A stretch of 64,000 nucleotides of DNA, taken from the NCBI GenBank assembly GCA_024345305.1, contig BRON01000008.1, positions 558,001 through 622,000 on the forward strand, given 5' to 3'. The position numbers and the translations under genes are program-made. Origin of the DNA: Mrakia gelida. Taxonomy: Eukaryota; Basidiomycota; Tremellomycetes; Cystofilobasidiales; Mrakiaceae. The notes under the pieces were generated by a model. It had not been told where the DNA came from. It made no database searches and saw only the letters and a list, made by a program, of their open reading frames with translations. This document shows positions 12,264 through 23,161 of the stretch, piece by piece. Each line of letters begins with the position of its first letter. Within the stretch, counting starts at the first letter, position 1.

Positions 12264-12565
12264 ACGCTGGTAGAGCTTGGAGGTGCGTGAGCTCTTCTTC
12301 TGCCTATCAGTCGCGTGGAGGGAAAGGGAAATCGTGACGCGTGGAGCTGACCTTCGTCGTCACGCTCGCTCGCAGCCTCTCTCCCTAGTAATGTATCCAC
12401 TAGCTCCAGGTATTGATCCAAGTATTTAAGCTCTTCTCTCTACCGGACGAGACAGACCTCTGGATTGACGAGAACGAGCCGAGGCTTTGGAGGGACGAGC
12501 GGAGCATCTGTTTGACGCGCGCGCGTCCCTCTTCTTCTGATCCCCTGGTCTTCTCCGTCTTCTCC

Positions 12566-12592
12566 TACAGCTGATTCCGAAATGCATTCACT
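12566..12592 (+). repeat. Left arm of a 27-bp inverted repeat
   Basis: The arm around GATTCCGAAATGCA is matched in reverse complement at 12839-12865, with two T/C differences out of 27. The arms are 246 bp apart. The outer flanks do not extend the match. It could be a hairpin-forming element or the ends of a small, decayed mobile element; no target-site duplication was recognised. Confidence 0.7.
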
Positions 12593-12838
12593 CTGCTCTC
12601 TGGGTGAGGACCCCGAGATCCTTCCTTTTTTTCTCGCGCGACGCGGATCGTCCTCTTGGAGGGCGAAGAGAGTGAGCAAGGAAGGCAAAACCTTGCGAGA
12701 TCGACGACTTTTCTCGTCCTCGAAGCGTCCTCGTCCAATGAGGTTGCCTCGAAGCGAAAGGGGTCGTCGTTCTCGCAGATCTCTTCGCTCGCTTTCTCGA
12801 GACAGAGGAGTATTCCCCCGGACCTTCCAAACGGGGGA

Positions 12839-12865
12839 AGTGAGTGCATTTCGGAATCGGCTGTA
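12839..12865 (-). repeat. Right arm of the 27-bp inverted repeat
   Basis: Reverse complement of 12566-12592 apart from two transitions. The core reads TGCATTTCGGAATC on the plus strand. See the left arm for interpretation. Confidence 0.7.
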
Positions 12866-13101
12866 CAGATCTCCTGAGAGCAGATCCAGTAGCCGTCTTC
12901 TCCCCTGTCTTCTCCGCAGTGCTCGAATGGGAAGACTCCGGCTAATCCTCCTCTTCCTCCTTCACCCTCGCCCCCCCACCTCCCCGTCCCGTTTCTCTGC
13001 TCGCTAGCCCAGAGTGTGAGTGATCTGGCTGACTTTATAGAAAGTGCGGAGGACCTGAGGACTGGCTGCATCTTCCTTCGTTCGTCTCTGGCAGTTACAA
13101 G

Positions 13102-13800
13102 ATGAACAACACCTCCGACGTCCTCGCTCTGCACGAGGATCCGCACAGTCCCTTCGACAAGTCGAGGCTCAAGGAGAGACTAGATCGCCACCGTATGGGG
13201 AGGATCATCTACACCCATCATGGCCAGACTGGTCCTGACCATGTTCCCCTTCACGAGGTCTCTCTTCGACTCTCCCACAAGTCGTTGCCGAATGGTTTCG
13301 TCGACTTCGGTCCACGATTTGCTTCTACGAAGAAGGACGCTGAGTACATGTGAGTCTCCTTCCCATCTCTACTTCCAAGTCTCAGCATATATCTCGACCT
13401 CCGGCTGATCGCAATTCTGCTTCTTCTTTCATCAGGGTCGCTCAGGACGCGAATCGCTTCCTGGACGAACTTCGTCTTCTCGTACGTCTACTTTCTTCCC
13501 CGCGACATTAGGCCGTCTCAGGTTCTTACAGTGTTCTCTTCGCTTCGATGATTACAGCAGTGAAACTGCCTAGACACGAGGATTGGCCCACCTCGTCGTC
13601 GGTTGGGATTCCGACGCCCCCCCTTCGGAGATCCTGGTTCGTTCGCCTCTCCCACCATCTTCTCCTCCAGCGAGCTGACCCTATCTCAAACTCTCTTGCG
13701 TGTATCTAAGTTGAAACCTTGTATAGGTTTCGACGAGAATCTCTCAATGGTGGGCGACGGAATCCGCACCGCCGACGAGGTCGACCTGACTCGTTTCTAG
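13102..13800 (+). CDS. Small uncharacterised protein
   Basis: Not recognised. Four exons are proposed. Exon 1 is 13102-13350, with a GTGAGT donor that splits the last ATG codon. Exon 2 starts after TCATCAG at 13437 and ends at a GTACGT donor. Exon 3 starts after CCTAG near 13575 and reads TRGLAHLVVGWDSDAPPSE. The last exon runs to the stop at 13798-13800 in the frame FDENLSMVGDGIRTADEVD. The junction into the last exon is uncertain: a GTTCGC donor near 13641 with the TATAG acceptor keeps this frame, while the neighbouring GTTCGT donor would give a different short tail. The protein is about 140 aa, hydrophilic, with no signal or membrane segment. It ends 95 bp before the ferroportin start codon on the same strand. 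Confidence 0.55.
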
Positions 13801-13895
13801 GCTTTCACCGGAATTTTCTTCGTAATGGGAGAGAGAGTCGAATGATTAGGGGTTGAGCTAGTAGATATACATGCCTTGACTTCGAACGTAGGGAG

Positions 13896-16800
13896 ATGCT
13901 GAGTACCGTGAAGTCGTCGCCAAGGCCTCGTCCCTCTTTTCGTGCGAGCTCAACCAGACCTCTTCGACCTCTCCGTCCTTTCTTACGGCCACCATCGCCA
14001 GTAATGACCTCTCAAGCCAGGTTCTCATCTCCTCCGAAGTCCCCCCTATCTTCTTCGCAAGCCATAGAGCTCGACGTCCTCACGAAAACCGTCCCCCTTC
14101 CCTCGTCAAATCTCGACCCATCACCGCTCTCCTCCGACGTCGATAGCTCGCCTCAACCTCCAACATCCCAGCCGCCAGAGGACGAGGAAGAACACGAGGA
14201 GGAAGACGAGCCTATACCCAAGTGGCCCTTCCTGTGCCTGATCCTACAGCACCTTTCTTCGTGAGTTTCGAGTCCTTCGAGAGCGAGAAGCGAGCTCACC
14301 TCGTCCTCCCTTCCCCGACCTGACCTCCTCCTCGTTCCGCAGATCCTGGAGCGAGCGATCGTACGAGTTCGCTTCCTACCTTTACCTCATCATCCTCTTC
14401 CCCACGACTCTCATTCCCGCATCGCTGCTCGGAATCGTCGTGACGGGGACGGGTCTCGTTGGGTCAGGATGGGTTGGAGGGCTCATCGACGAGCGAGGGA
14501 GATTGGGCTTTGTGCGATGGGGGATTGGAGTCCAGAAGGTGAGCTCGTTACTCCGACGTCTTGTCTCCTCTCTTTGAAGACCGTCCCGACGAAGGCAGGG
14601 TCTTTGGGGTAGAGAGAGTGGACGACCGAAGCTGATTGGTCTCCTCCCATGGTCGCGACGGCCAGGCGCTCGTTTCTGTTTCTTACGCTGCTTTCATAGG
14701 TAGGCATGCTTCTCCCTCGAAGGCATCAACGATATCTGTCTGCTCCGAAGCTGATCAATCGTCAAGAATCCGGTTCAACAGTCCTCTTCCTCCCTCTTCG
14801 CTCGGCAACCTCGTCCGCTTGGTCGACCTCAGCGACCTCTCTCCCTCAGTCGAACACTCCCGGTACCCCCACAGAGCACGCCCTGGTGTACATCTGTCTT
14901 GTTATCATCATCATAGCAAGCTCAGCAGCTGGGTTAGCAAGTGGTGGTCTCAACGTTGCAGTTCAAAGAGATTGGTGAGCTCGAGTTTCCTTCGCGTCTC
15001 ATCGACGGCTGCTGACTTTTTCTGTCGCCTCTTCAGGGTCGTCACCATCTCCAAATCCTCCTCCAAGAACCTCACAACCCTCAACACTTACCTCCGACGC
15101 GTCGATCTCATCTCGAAGCTCGTCTCTCCGGTTCGTTCTCGTTCGTTTCGACACCGTCTCGAACAGACCTCGCTGACCCGCTGTTGTCTCGTCTCTTCTC
15201 CAGCTCTTCGTCTCCCTTCTCACCACCACCCTGTCCTATCCAATCTCCCTCTACATCAACCTCTCCATCACCGTCTTCACCCTCTTCGTCGAGCTTCTCT
15301 GGATCGGCGTCGTGTGGCGAGCGTTCCCAGTTCTGGAAACGGAGGAGAGCGCTCGCGTCGCTGCAAGGCTACTGAGAACCGAGGAGCTAGAGCAGCGAGC
15401 GGCGGTGGATGGGAAGAGAACAATGAGAGAACGATGGGAGACCTGGAAGGAGGGTTGGAGGCAGATGAAGAGGGATTGGGTCGAGTTCGTTCGACTACCC
15501 GTTTTCCTTACTTCGCTGTCGATCGCTTTGGTTTACTTGACGACTCTCTCGTTCGGTGAGTGCTTCAGTCTACCGTCATCCTCATACATCTCTCATGCTG
15601 ATCTTGACCCTCTTGCTTTTCAGATGGAATCATGCTCTCGTCCGTTCTCCTCCTTCGCGTCTCGCTTAGTCCGTCTCGACCTGACGCATCCTTCCCTCGT
15701 TCTCCCTTCGCAGGTACCTCAAGTCGCAACGAGCGTTCGGAGACCCTTTCATCGCTGGGATGAGAGGTGTCGCCGTCGTGATGGGACTCCTGGGAACTGT
15801 TCTGATGCCTTGGTTGGCGAAACACGTCGGGCTCGTTCGCGGAGGAGCTTGGTCGATATGGTGCGTCTCCTCATCCCTCCCTCTTGTTTCTCGGGAACGT
15901 CGCTCACGCCTCATCTTCTGTTCTTACAGGTCCCAGATCCTCTGCTTGTTCCCTCCTCTCTTGACCCTCTATATCGGGCTCCCTCACACCGCTCCGCCAG
16001 GTCTGTTTCGTCTCTTTTTTCCTCGCGACCCCTTCACCCACCCCAGCAGTCAACTGACTCTCAATCTTGTTTCCGTCTTCGATACACAGGCCAAGGACCA
16101 GTATGGAACATCGTCCTCTTCTTCACCTTTATCTCCCTCTCGCGAATCGGTCAGTCCGTCTTCCCCTCCTCCCGCCCTGTCTCTTCCCCTCTCGCTCTTC
16201 GCTCTTTCCTCAAATCCCCACTGAGCTCCTCCCTCCCCCCCATCCTCAACCCTTCCGTTTATTTTGCACCATCAGCCCTCTGGTCCATAGATCTCATCCA
16301 ACTCCAAATCCTCCAAGAAGCCCTTCGAGATCACCCTCGTCGAAACCGACTCACCTCCCTCCAGCTCAGTCTGCAATCAGGGTTCGATCTGTCCAAGTAT
16401 GCCATCGTACTCGGATTCAACAAGTGCTTTCTCTTCTCTCTCGTTCCTTTCCTTCCTTTCGCCAAGCGTTCGTGATCTCGGACGAGACGAAACGTTCGAC
16501 GCGTCGAGTTCGCGATCTGACCTCTCACTCGCTCGCTCTTCCTCCGCCTCCAGACCAGCAGACTTTAAATGGACAGCTCTTGTATCCTTCATCGCTGTGT
16601 TCTTCTCTGGTTCGTCTTCCTCTCCCCTTCCTTCCACCCACCCCCACTCCCCAAACTTACTCCCGACCTCTTCACTTCCCACCCCTCCTCCCTCCGTTGC
16701 TCACCTCCGCCTTCTTCCCCCACCTTCCTTCCTCTTTCCCCCCACCGGCTCACTCCCTCTCCCCCAGGCCTCACCTACACCCTCTACCTCTTCCGAACCC

Positions 16801-17027
16801 GAGGCCATATCCATCACTGGTCGTTCCTCGTTGGTGGCAAACCTCACGACGAGGCGCATTCGCATGATCATCATCATGGGGAGCAGTCGAACTCGAGTGG
16901 GAGGAGAGGAGTGGGTAGGGGTTTGGGAGAGAGGTTGGGCCTGAAGAAGCGGGTGGCTGTCGGGGTGGCTGGTGTGGGTGTGGGTGTTGGAGGAGGACTG
17001 GGAGGGACGGAGGGTGGGAGGAGATGA
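13896..17027 (+). CDS. Ferroportin-like iron exporter (SLC40 family)
   Basis: Thirteen exons give 663 aa: 13896-14260, 14343-14538, 14666-14699, 14782-14974, 15037-15130, 15204-15555, 15624-15639 (16 nt), 15714-15860, 15930-16000, 16090-16149, 16276-16423, 16554-16609, 16768-17027; all phases agree. The first 110 residues are basic then acidic and disordered. The core matches ferroportins: ERSYEFASYLYLIILFPTTL with GGLIDERGRL (TM1-2), the QRDWVVTISK loop, a hydrophobic run SYPISLYINLSITVFTL, GMRGVAVVMGLLGTVLMPWL, and RIALWSIDLIQLQILQEAL. Ferroportins export Fe2+ (and other divalent metals) from the cytosol at the plasma membrane or organelle membranes. The C-terminal tail carries a His cluster (HIHHW, then HDEAHSHDHHH) that could bind metal. 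Many ascomycete yeasts lack this family. Confidence 0.9.
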
Positions 17028-17546
17028 AGGGATGAAGATGGGCGCGTCGAGTTGATGCGGTTGGGTTCGGTTTTGTTCGTTCGTGCGTTTGTTCTCTGTA
17101 GACTAACTTAGACGGCTATCCCCTCGTACAACTCTTCCACCTCGTGTCTCTTACTTGCTACGATTCATGACCTCCTTTCGCTGTTGACTTCGCGTCGAAG
17201 TCGGTCGCGTCTACATAGCGGACCGACCCTCTTTCGCATTTGCCCTCCCTTTCCTCCCCCTCTTCCTTTCGTAGCCACGAGTCAAGAGTAGATAATCAAC
17301 CGCAAACCGACCGAAGTAACCACGCGCTCGATGAGCGCCCCGACCTAAGAACGAAGAAACGAAAAACGAAAACGAAGAGGGAGAAGCGAAAAACGAACCA
17401 ACGAAACGCACCAAAAGCAAACCAAACCAAACCCGAACAACACTCATGCGCGAGCGACCAAGAGACTCCCTTCCCCTCCTCCAAGCAAGCCAGCAAGCAG
17501 AGAAGACGAGGCGCGTCTCGGACGAACGAGGGAGAGTGAGGCGAGC
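17028..17546. other. Convergent 3' intergenic region
   Basis: This lies between the ferroportin stop (plus) and the DUO1 stop (minus). It is A/C- and AAACGAAC-rich near 17350-17450 on the plus strand. No gene or RNA feature is recognised. Confidence 0.5.
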
Positions 17547-19277
17547 TCAAGCCTTCTTCTTCGCAGGCGTAGGACCGTAGCCTGAGGATTTGACGGAGGA
17601 GTACTGCACGAGCGAAGCGAGTGTGGGTCAGCTTTGGGTTCGAGCAAGAGCGAGAGAGGAGCGAAAGAGGGAGAGAAGAAGGGATGGGCAAGGAGGAAGA
17701 GAGGGACTCACCGAAGGCAGTTTCCCTCTCGGGTTCCCTGATACTGCTGAGGGGATTCCTGATGGTGGACCTGAGGCAACGCCAGGAAGAGGGGGAAATG
17801 ACAAGGGTCAGCCTCGCTTTGACGCAAGAGGGTTCGCGAGCGAAGCCCAATCCAGAACGAGGGGAGAGCGAAGACACGAAAACTCACCACCAGCTCCCCT
17901 CCCTCTTGGTCTTCCGATCCCTCCCCTCGAGATACCCGTCCCTCTCGTTCCCTCTCCAGCACCGCCCCTCCCCATCCCACTCTTCACCGTCTGCCTAGCT
18001 AATTCATCTTCGCGTTCACGAGCCTTCCTCTCGCGTTCTCGAGCGACGGCTTCCTCACGCTCGATTCGGTCTCGCAGGGCGGCTTGTTCGGCGGCGAGGA
18101 GGGAGGCGAGGTGGGTTTGGTGGGTTGTTATGTCCTGAGGAGGGTGAGAGGGGAGGGGAAGGGTGGGAGGGTCAGAGTTTGGTTTGGGTGGAGAGGGTGG
18201 GAGAGGAAGGGAGGGAGAGGGTTGGGCTGGGTTTTGGGTTGGTGGGGAGGCGTAGGGAAGGAGCTCGAAGGCGAGAAAAAGTTGGTGGGAAGAAAAGAGA
18301 GACAGACGTACAGCCTCAGCCCCATTCCAGGTCCTAGACGAAACAAGCGTAGATCGAGCGTTGGTGGAGTCGAGGATGGAGATGTACGTTTGGAGGAGGT
18401 CGGCCGTCGTGGTTGCTTGGGATTGGACTCTCTAACGAAACCCCAAACCAAACCCACAACGTAAAAACAAAACAAAGTCAGCTCTGCCCTACCTCGTATC
18501 CAGAGAAGTGGGTCCTCGAATGCAAAGGAAAAGGGAAAGAAACACGCAACGAAGCAAAAGCAAGGGAAGGAAACACTCGAGCTCAACCGAACTCACCGCA
18601 TGATAAGCGTTCACCTCCTCTACCGTCTGTATATACGTCTCAAACACCCCGTTGATCCTCTGCAGGTCGAACAACGCTCTCTTGAGGAAAACATCCCTCT
18701 CTTCTGTGGATTGATGGCGACCAGCCCCAGACGAGGAGGAGGAGGAGCCTAGTTGGGAGAGGGAGAGAGGTCGCTCTCCTTCCTCCGCTTCTGATCGCAT
18801 GGATTCCTCCTCCTCGGGTGGAGGTCGACGAGACCTGATCGCTGCTGGGGGTCCTAAGAGAGAAGGGTACTGCTCCGACTCCTCTTGGGCTGTATGCTCC
18901 TCCTCGAGCTCTTCGTCGTCTTCCTCTTCTGGAGCTGGCGATTGGACGGCAAACAAGCTGAAGCGTGGTTTCGATTTCCCCTTCCCCTTCCCTCCTCCCG
19001 GTTGCTTCACTGGTGTGACCTCCTCGAACGGTTCTTCCTCGTCGTATGCTGGTTCGGGTGGTGGTGGTGATGGAGCGGATGGCATGAGGGATGAGCGAAG
19101 GGTGGGAGGGAGAGGAGCGAAGTCGTCGTCTTGGGAGGAGGAGGAGTTGGCGAGGAAGCCGTCTCCTTCCAGTCCATCGTGAGAGTCGTCGTTCCCGAAA
19201 GAGAGATCTTGAAGTTGGAGGGATTCGATGGAGGTGTCGGCGGCGTGAGAGGTGGAGGGGAGGAGAGGAGAGTCCAT
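17547..19277 (-). CDS. DUO1: DASH/Dam1 complex subunit Duo1
   Basis: Five exons give 387 aa: 19277-18597, 18431-18312, 18134-17888, 17770-17712, 17603-17547. The first 190 residues are acidic, Ser/Pro-rich and disordered. The Duo1 domain follows: LKRALFDLQRINGVFETYIQ and VEEVNAYHA, then QATTTADLLQTYISILDS, RTWNGAEA, and a charged coiled coil (LRDRIEREEAVARERERKAR). A Gly/Arg tail ends PTPAKKKA. Duo1 is part of the fungal-specific DASH ring that couples kinetochores to spindle microtubules. It is longer than the yeast protein because of the N-terminal extension. The frame is open upstream to an ATG at 19409, but that stretch reads like leader sequence, so 19277 is preferred. Confidence 0.87.
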
Positions 19278-19497
19278 GCTGGATGGGTGGATGGGTGGGT
19301 GAGGTCGATGTTTGAGGGATCGGAGGGAAGGGGAGCAGAGCTCGAAACGAGACGCGTCGAGCTCGAGCTCGAAGGGGTTGTTTTTACTTTTTATCTTGAG
19401 AGAAGACAAGTCTATGTAAGATCCTGAAAACCTGAAAGTTGCCGCTCAAAGCGTGCCCTCGACATCCGAGCAAATCTTCTCCAAATCCTCCAAGGAA

Positions 19498-22400
19498 TGA
19501 GCTCGGACTTTCCTCAGCCCAAAAAACGTGAGCTCGCTCGCCTTCTTCCTCCCTTCTTCAACTCCAACGCTGACCCTCCCTTTCTCGCTCATACCCACAG
19601 GCTTCTCCACAAGCTGATCTCTTGACCTGACCGCTCCGTTTTCTCCAGCAGCATCGTAGCTCGTCCTTCAACCAACCCTCCCTCGCTCCCTCGGCCTCGA
19701 AGAATCAAACACCCCCTCTCTCTCGACATGAGCTCACCTCCGCCCTTCTCCTTCTTCCTCCCTCCTCCCTTCCTTCCCTCGACCACCAATACCTACCCAC
19801 TCGCCTCCCATCTATCTTCCCCCTCTCCTCACCTCGTCTCGATCAACAGGAGTCCATGGGCCTCCTCCTCTCAGACCTCTCCCGCTCGCTCACCTCCTCC
19901 TTCGACCTCCAACCCTGGGACTTGAACTTCAGCCTCCCTCGTTTCCCTCGAGTCCTCTGGCCCGAGGACTGGAGACTGCCTCATCTTAGGGGGTTGGAGT
20001 TCATGGATCGGAGGGGTGGGTGGGGAGGAGAAAGGAGGGTGAGAGGGAGAGGAGGAGTGAGAGGAGGGAGGGAGTTTGAGGTTGAGGTCGATTCGTCGGA
20101 TGAGGATCACGGGAGAGGAGGTGGGCGAGGGATGGGATGGGGATTGGGATGACGTGGGAAGGGGAGAGAGGGGGAGGGGGTGTATAGTCGAGAGGAGGAG
20201 GAGAACGAGCCGCCGAAGAGGAGGGCAGCAGCAAAGGTCGACGTCGAGGGAGAGGACCCTTTGAACGATCTCGCTCGCTACGTTCGGAAGGCGAGGGTTG
20301 ATCTACGAGGGTTCTCGTGGGCTCCGTCGGTTTTGGCTGGTGTTTCTGGAGGTAGTTTGAGGGGCGGGAAAAGTACGGGCGTGGCGGAGAGGGAGGAGGA
20401 GAAGGGATGGGAGGACGAAGCAGCGAGGAAGAAGAGGGACGAAGCGTTTGAGTTGCTGAACTTCAGTCGGACTCAGCCGGTTAAGCTGAAGGCTGTGAGG
20501 AGGATGAAGGGGGAGCTGTTGGGGGAGACTGTCAGGAGCTGTGAGTTTGTTGGGCTGAGTGCGTGGGTGCAGGAGGGATGGGGAGAAGAGGAACGACGCG
20601 TTCGAGAGGCAGAGCTGATCTCTCCCCCTCCCCGTCCCGTTCGCTTTCCTTCTTCCCTTTCTACCTTCACCGGCTCCTGCTGCCGTCTCCTTTTTCCAAC
20701 AGACCTCTCCGACGAACTCTCCTCCTCACCTATCCAACTCAACTCCACGCACCCACTCGTCTTCTCCCTCCCCTCCGAAAAGTTCTACACCGTCGACTGG
20801 TACGAACGCTCAGCCAACCTCGATCAGGCCATCAGCTACCTCCAGCAGACAGTACTGGCTACTGCGTTGTCGGTACTTTGTGTGGTTCGGCCGGACGAGG
20901 AGGAGGGGAGAGCGAGGGCTGAGGAGTTGGGGTTTTGTGAGTGGCGTCGGGTTTCGACGTGTTTCGAGGGTCGAGGAGGTGCTGAGGCACGTTTGTTGGC
21001 TGAGGAGCTAGTACTGCAGCTCGCACGGTAGATTGGAAAACTCTTACTGACCAGGGTTTCTCTACTCCTTCCCCTCCCCCGACAGATCAAGCCGTCTCAA
21101 AATCCTCTCCGCTGCCAACCTCAGCCGCCAAAACTCTCGTTTTGCTCGATAAGGAGAACGCTCGTGTGCGACTTCTACTACTCGAGGTTCAGAAACCGAG
21201 GGAGAGGGTGTTCGACGAGTTCGTGAAGGAGGATGTGAGTCCGAGTCCTCTTCGCTCGTTTCGTTTCGTCTCGTCTCGTCGTCGACACTGATCAGCGTTC
21301 CCCTCTCACGCAGCGCGACTTCGAACTCACCGCCGAGGACGAAGTCTTCCATAGAGAATTCCCTCCTCACCCGTCCATCGCTCAGGCGAACGCTCTTCAG
21401 GCTCACGTTTGTGCTTTTCCTTGTTCGACGCGTCGAGATCGGGCTGATCTGACTCGACTTCGCTTCGTCGTTCTTTCTTTCCAGATCTTCGCTGCCTGCG
21501 TGGAGAACCGGACTTCGAACTTCGTTCTGACGGACGTGAACACTTAGGTCTTCGGGAACGTCGATCCTGCGACTGGAGTGATGAACGTTTCGTGAGTTCC
21601 CGTTCGCCGAGGGTTGTTCAGTCGTTCACGACGAGACGTTGACATGCTTCTTTCCTTCTTTCTTTGACTCCAGGCCAGTCCTCCGCCCCTCTTCAAAACA
21701 TCCCTCGATATTCGAATGCCTCATGTCCTTCGTTCTTCGTTCGTTCGACGCTGTGAGTCTTCTCCTCCCTCTCTTCGTCCGTGACCTTCTACGCGTCCCT
21801 GACCCCGACTCTCCTTCTTTCTTTCTTCCCAGCGGCCACGTTTCGACGAAACCCACCGTCCGATCCCAGCTCCCACTCGAATCTCCCGTCGTCCCTCGCT
21901 CAACAACCGACTGGATCCCTCAGCCTCCTCCTCTCGTCAACCCTCCCTCTCCTCCCACTCCCGCTCGCACTCAACTCCCTACCCCTCATCCCAACTCTCT
22001 CACTCTCGACACACCACCCCAACCTCCTCTCGACCCCAATCGACTCTTCACGAACGAGACCTCCCTCCCCTTCCCCCTTCATCCTCAACCTCCCACACAC
22101 AACGAACGCGTCCTCCAACTCCCCTCGCTCGATCCCAATCCCAACGCGCCCCTCCCCCACCATCACATCCTCGTCAACACCGTCAATCCTACGATGACGA
22201 TCTTCCTCCACCTTCTCGTCACCCTTCCACATTCTCTTCGCGACCAGCTCCTCGTCGTCGCGTCGGACCAAGGGACGATTCAAGCGACGACGAAGACGAG
22301 TTCGACGCCGATTCTCATCACAGAACAGCTCCTCGTCAGCGAGCACCAGCACCGCACTCTCAAGTACGTCAGCACAAGACTCAAACCCTAGAGGAAGACG

Positions 22401-22836
22401 ACGCCGAATGGGACGAAGAAGAGCTCGCAGGGAGAAAAAGTCCGCCAGCGGTCACCACCCGCCGACGTCGTCTTCGTCTCGACAACCCCCTCCAACCCAA
22501 CCTCAGCCCCGATCCTCGCAAGCTCGAAAACCAACACGAGACTTCGGTCGTTCTCAACGATGGGAGGATGAGGATGAGGAGAAGTGGGATTCGAGCGAGG
22601 AGGACGGATGGGAGGGGATGAGGGGAGGTGGGAGGGGTGGTTGGGAGGAGGAGGATGAGAGGGAGAGGGGGATGAGGTATGGGAGGGAGAGGGAGAAGGA
22701 AAGGGAGAGGGAGGTGGAGAGGGAGGTGGAAAAAGAGGGGACTGGGTGGGGTGGTGGTGGGAGGAGACTGAGAGATGAGAGAGGAGCGAGGGGAGCGAGA
22801 GGGATGTTCAGTTTGCCTGGGGAGGGGTTCGAGTAG
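19498..22836 (+). pseudogene. Probable disrupted multi-exon gene of unknown family
   Basis: A gene-like region with good introns but a broken frame; the family is not recognised. A start ATG at 19498 (MSSDFPQPKKR) has a GTGAGC donor, but its phase does not fit the next open segment (from about 19647, reading LTSALLLLPPSSLPSLDHQY and later MGLLLSDLSRSLTSSFDLQPW). That segment meets an in-frame TGA at 20150-20152 inside a G-rich run, then continues in the same frame (EDPLNDLARYVRKARVDLRG). Clean introns follow (donors near 20541 and 20937, CTGAT/CTGAC branch sites), then ERVFDEFVKED and TAEDEVFHREFPPHPS. An in-frame TAG at 21545-21547 interrupts SNFVLTDVNT before VFGNVDPATG. After two more introns an Arg/Ser/Pro-rich tail changes frame near 22550 and ends FSLPGEGFE at 22836. 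Several independent lesions suggest a pseudogene; sequencing errors in homopolymers are the alternative. Confidence 0.5.
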
Positions 22837-23161
22837 GATAGACTTTGCGCGCAGAGGAGAGAACGAAGTCCAGCTTGCGCAGTGGCTCGATCTTACCGTG
22901 ACTTGACGGTAGTTTGAGCGGAAAAGAAGAAGCGACGCCCGCAAAAAGGGTCGAGCAACCGAACGAGTGAGATGCATTACGATCAGAGATCAAAAGTAGG
23001 GTACGGACGGATCCAAGCAAAAGATGAGTTGAGCTGAGAGGTAGTGAGTATTGGTATTGATACAGTAAACAGCAGTTCCGAGGGAGAACGAAACGAAAGC
23101 AAAAGCAAAAGCGAAAGCGGAAACGAAGACTTCGACGCGTCCTGACGACGCAGCTCCTCCT
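22837..23161. other. Intergenic region
   Basis: The 3' flanks of the disrupted gene (plus) and the MFS gene (minus). An AAAGCAAAAGCAAAAGCGAAAGC-like purine repeat lies near 23095-23120. No coding or RNA feature is recognised. Confidence 0.4.

Larger units (their letters stand above)
12264..13101. other. Intergenic region with an inverted repeat
   Basis: No gene is supported. The stretch contains a 27-bp inverted repeat (listed separately). A 193-codon frame on the minus strand (13146-12565) lacks introns and homology-like pattern and is probably chance. Confidence 0.45.

Noticed and set aside
12565..13146. 193-codon open frame on the minus strand
   Set aside because: No introns in an intron-rich genome, no domain-like pattern, and it overlaps the inverted repeat; long chance frames are common in this GC-rich sequence.
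14636..15559. 307-codon frame within the ferroportin region
   Set aside because: It reads through several introns in the wrong frame; the 13-exon model gives the conserved ferroportin segments.
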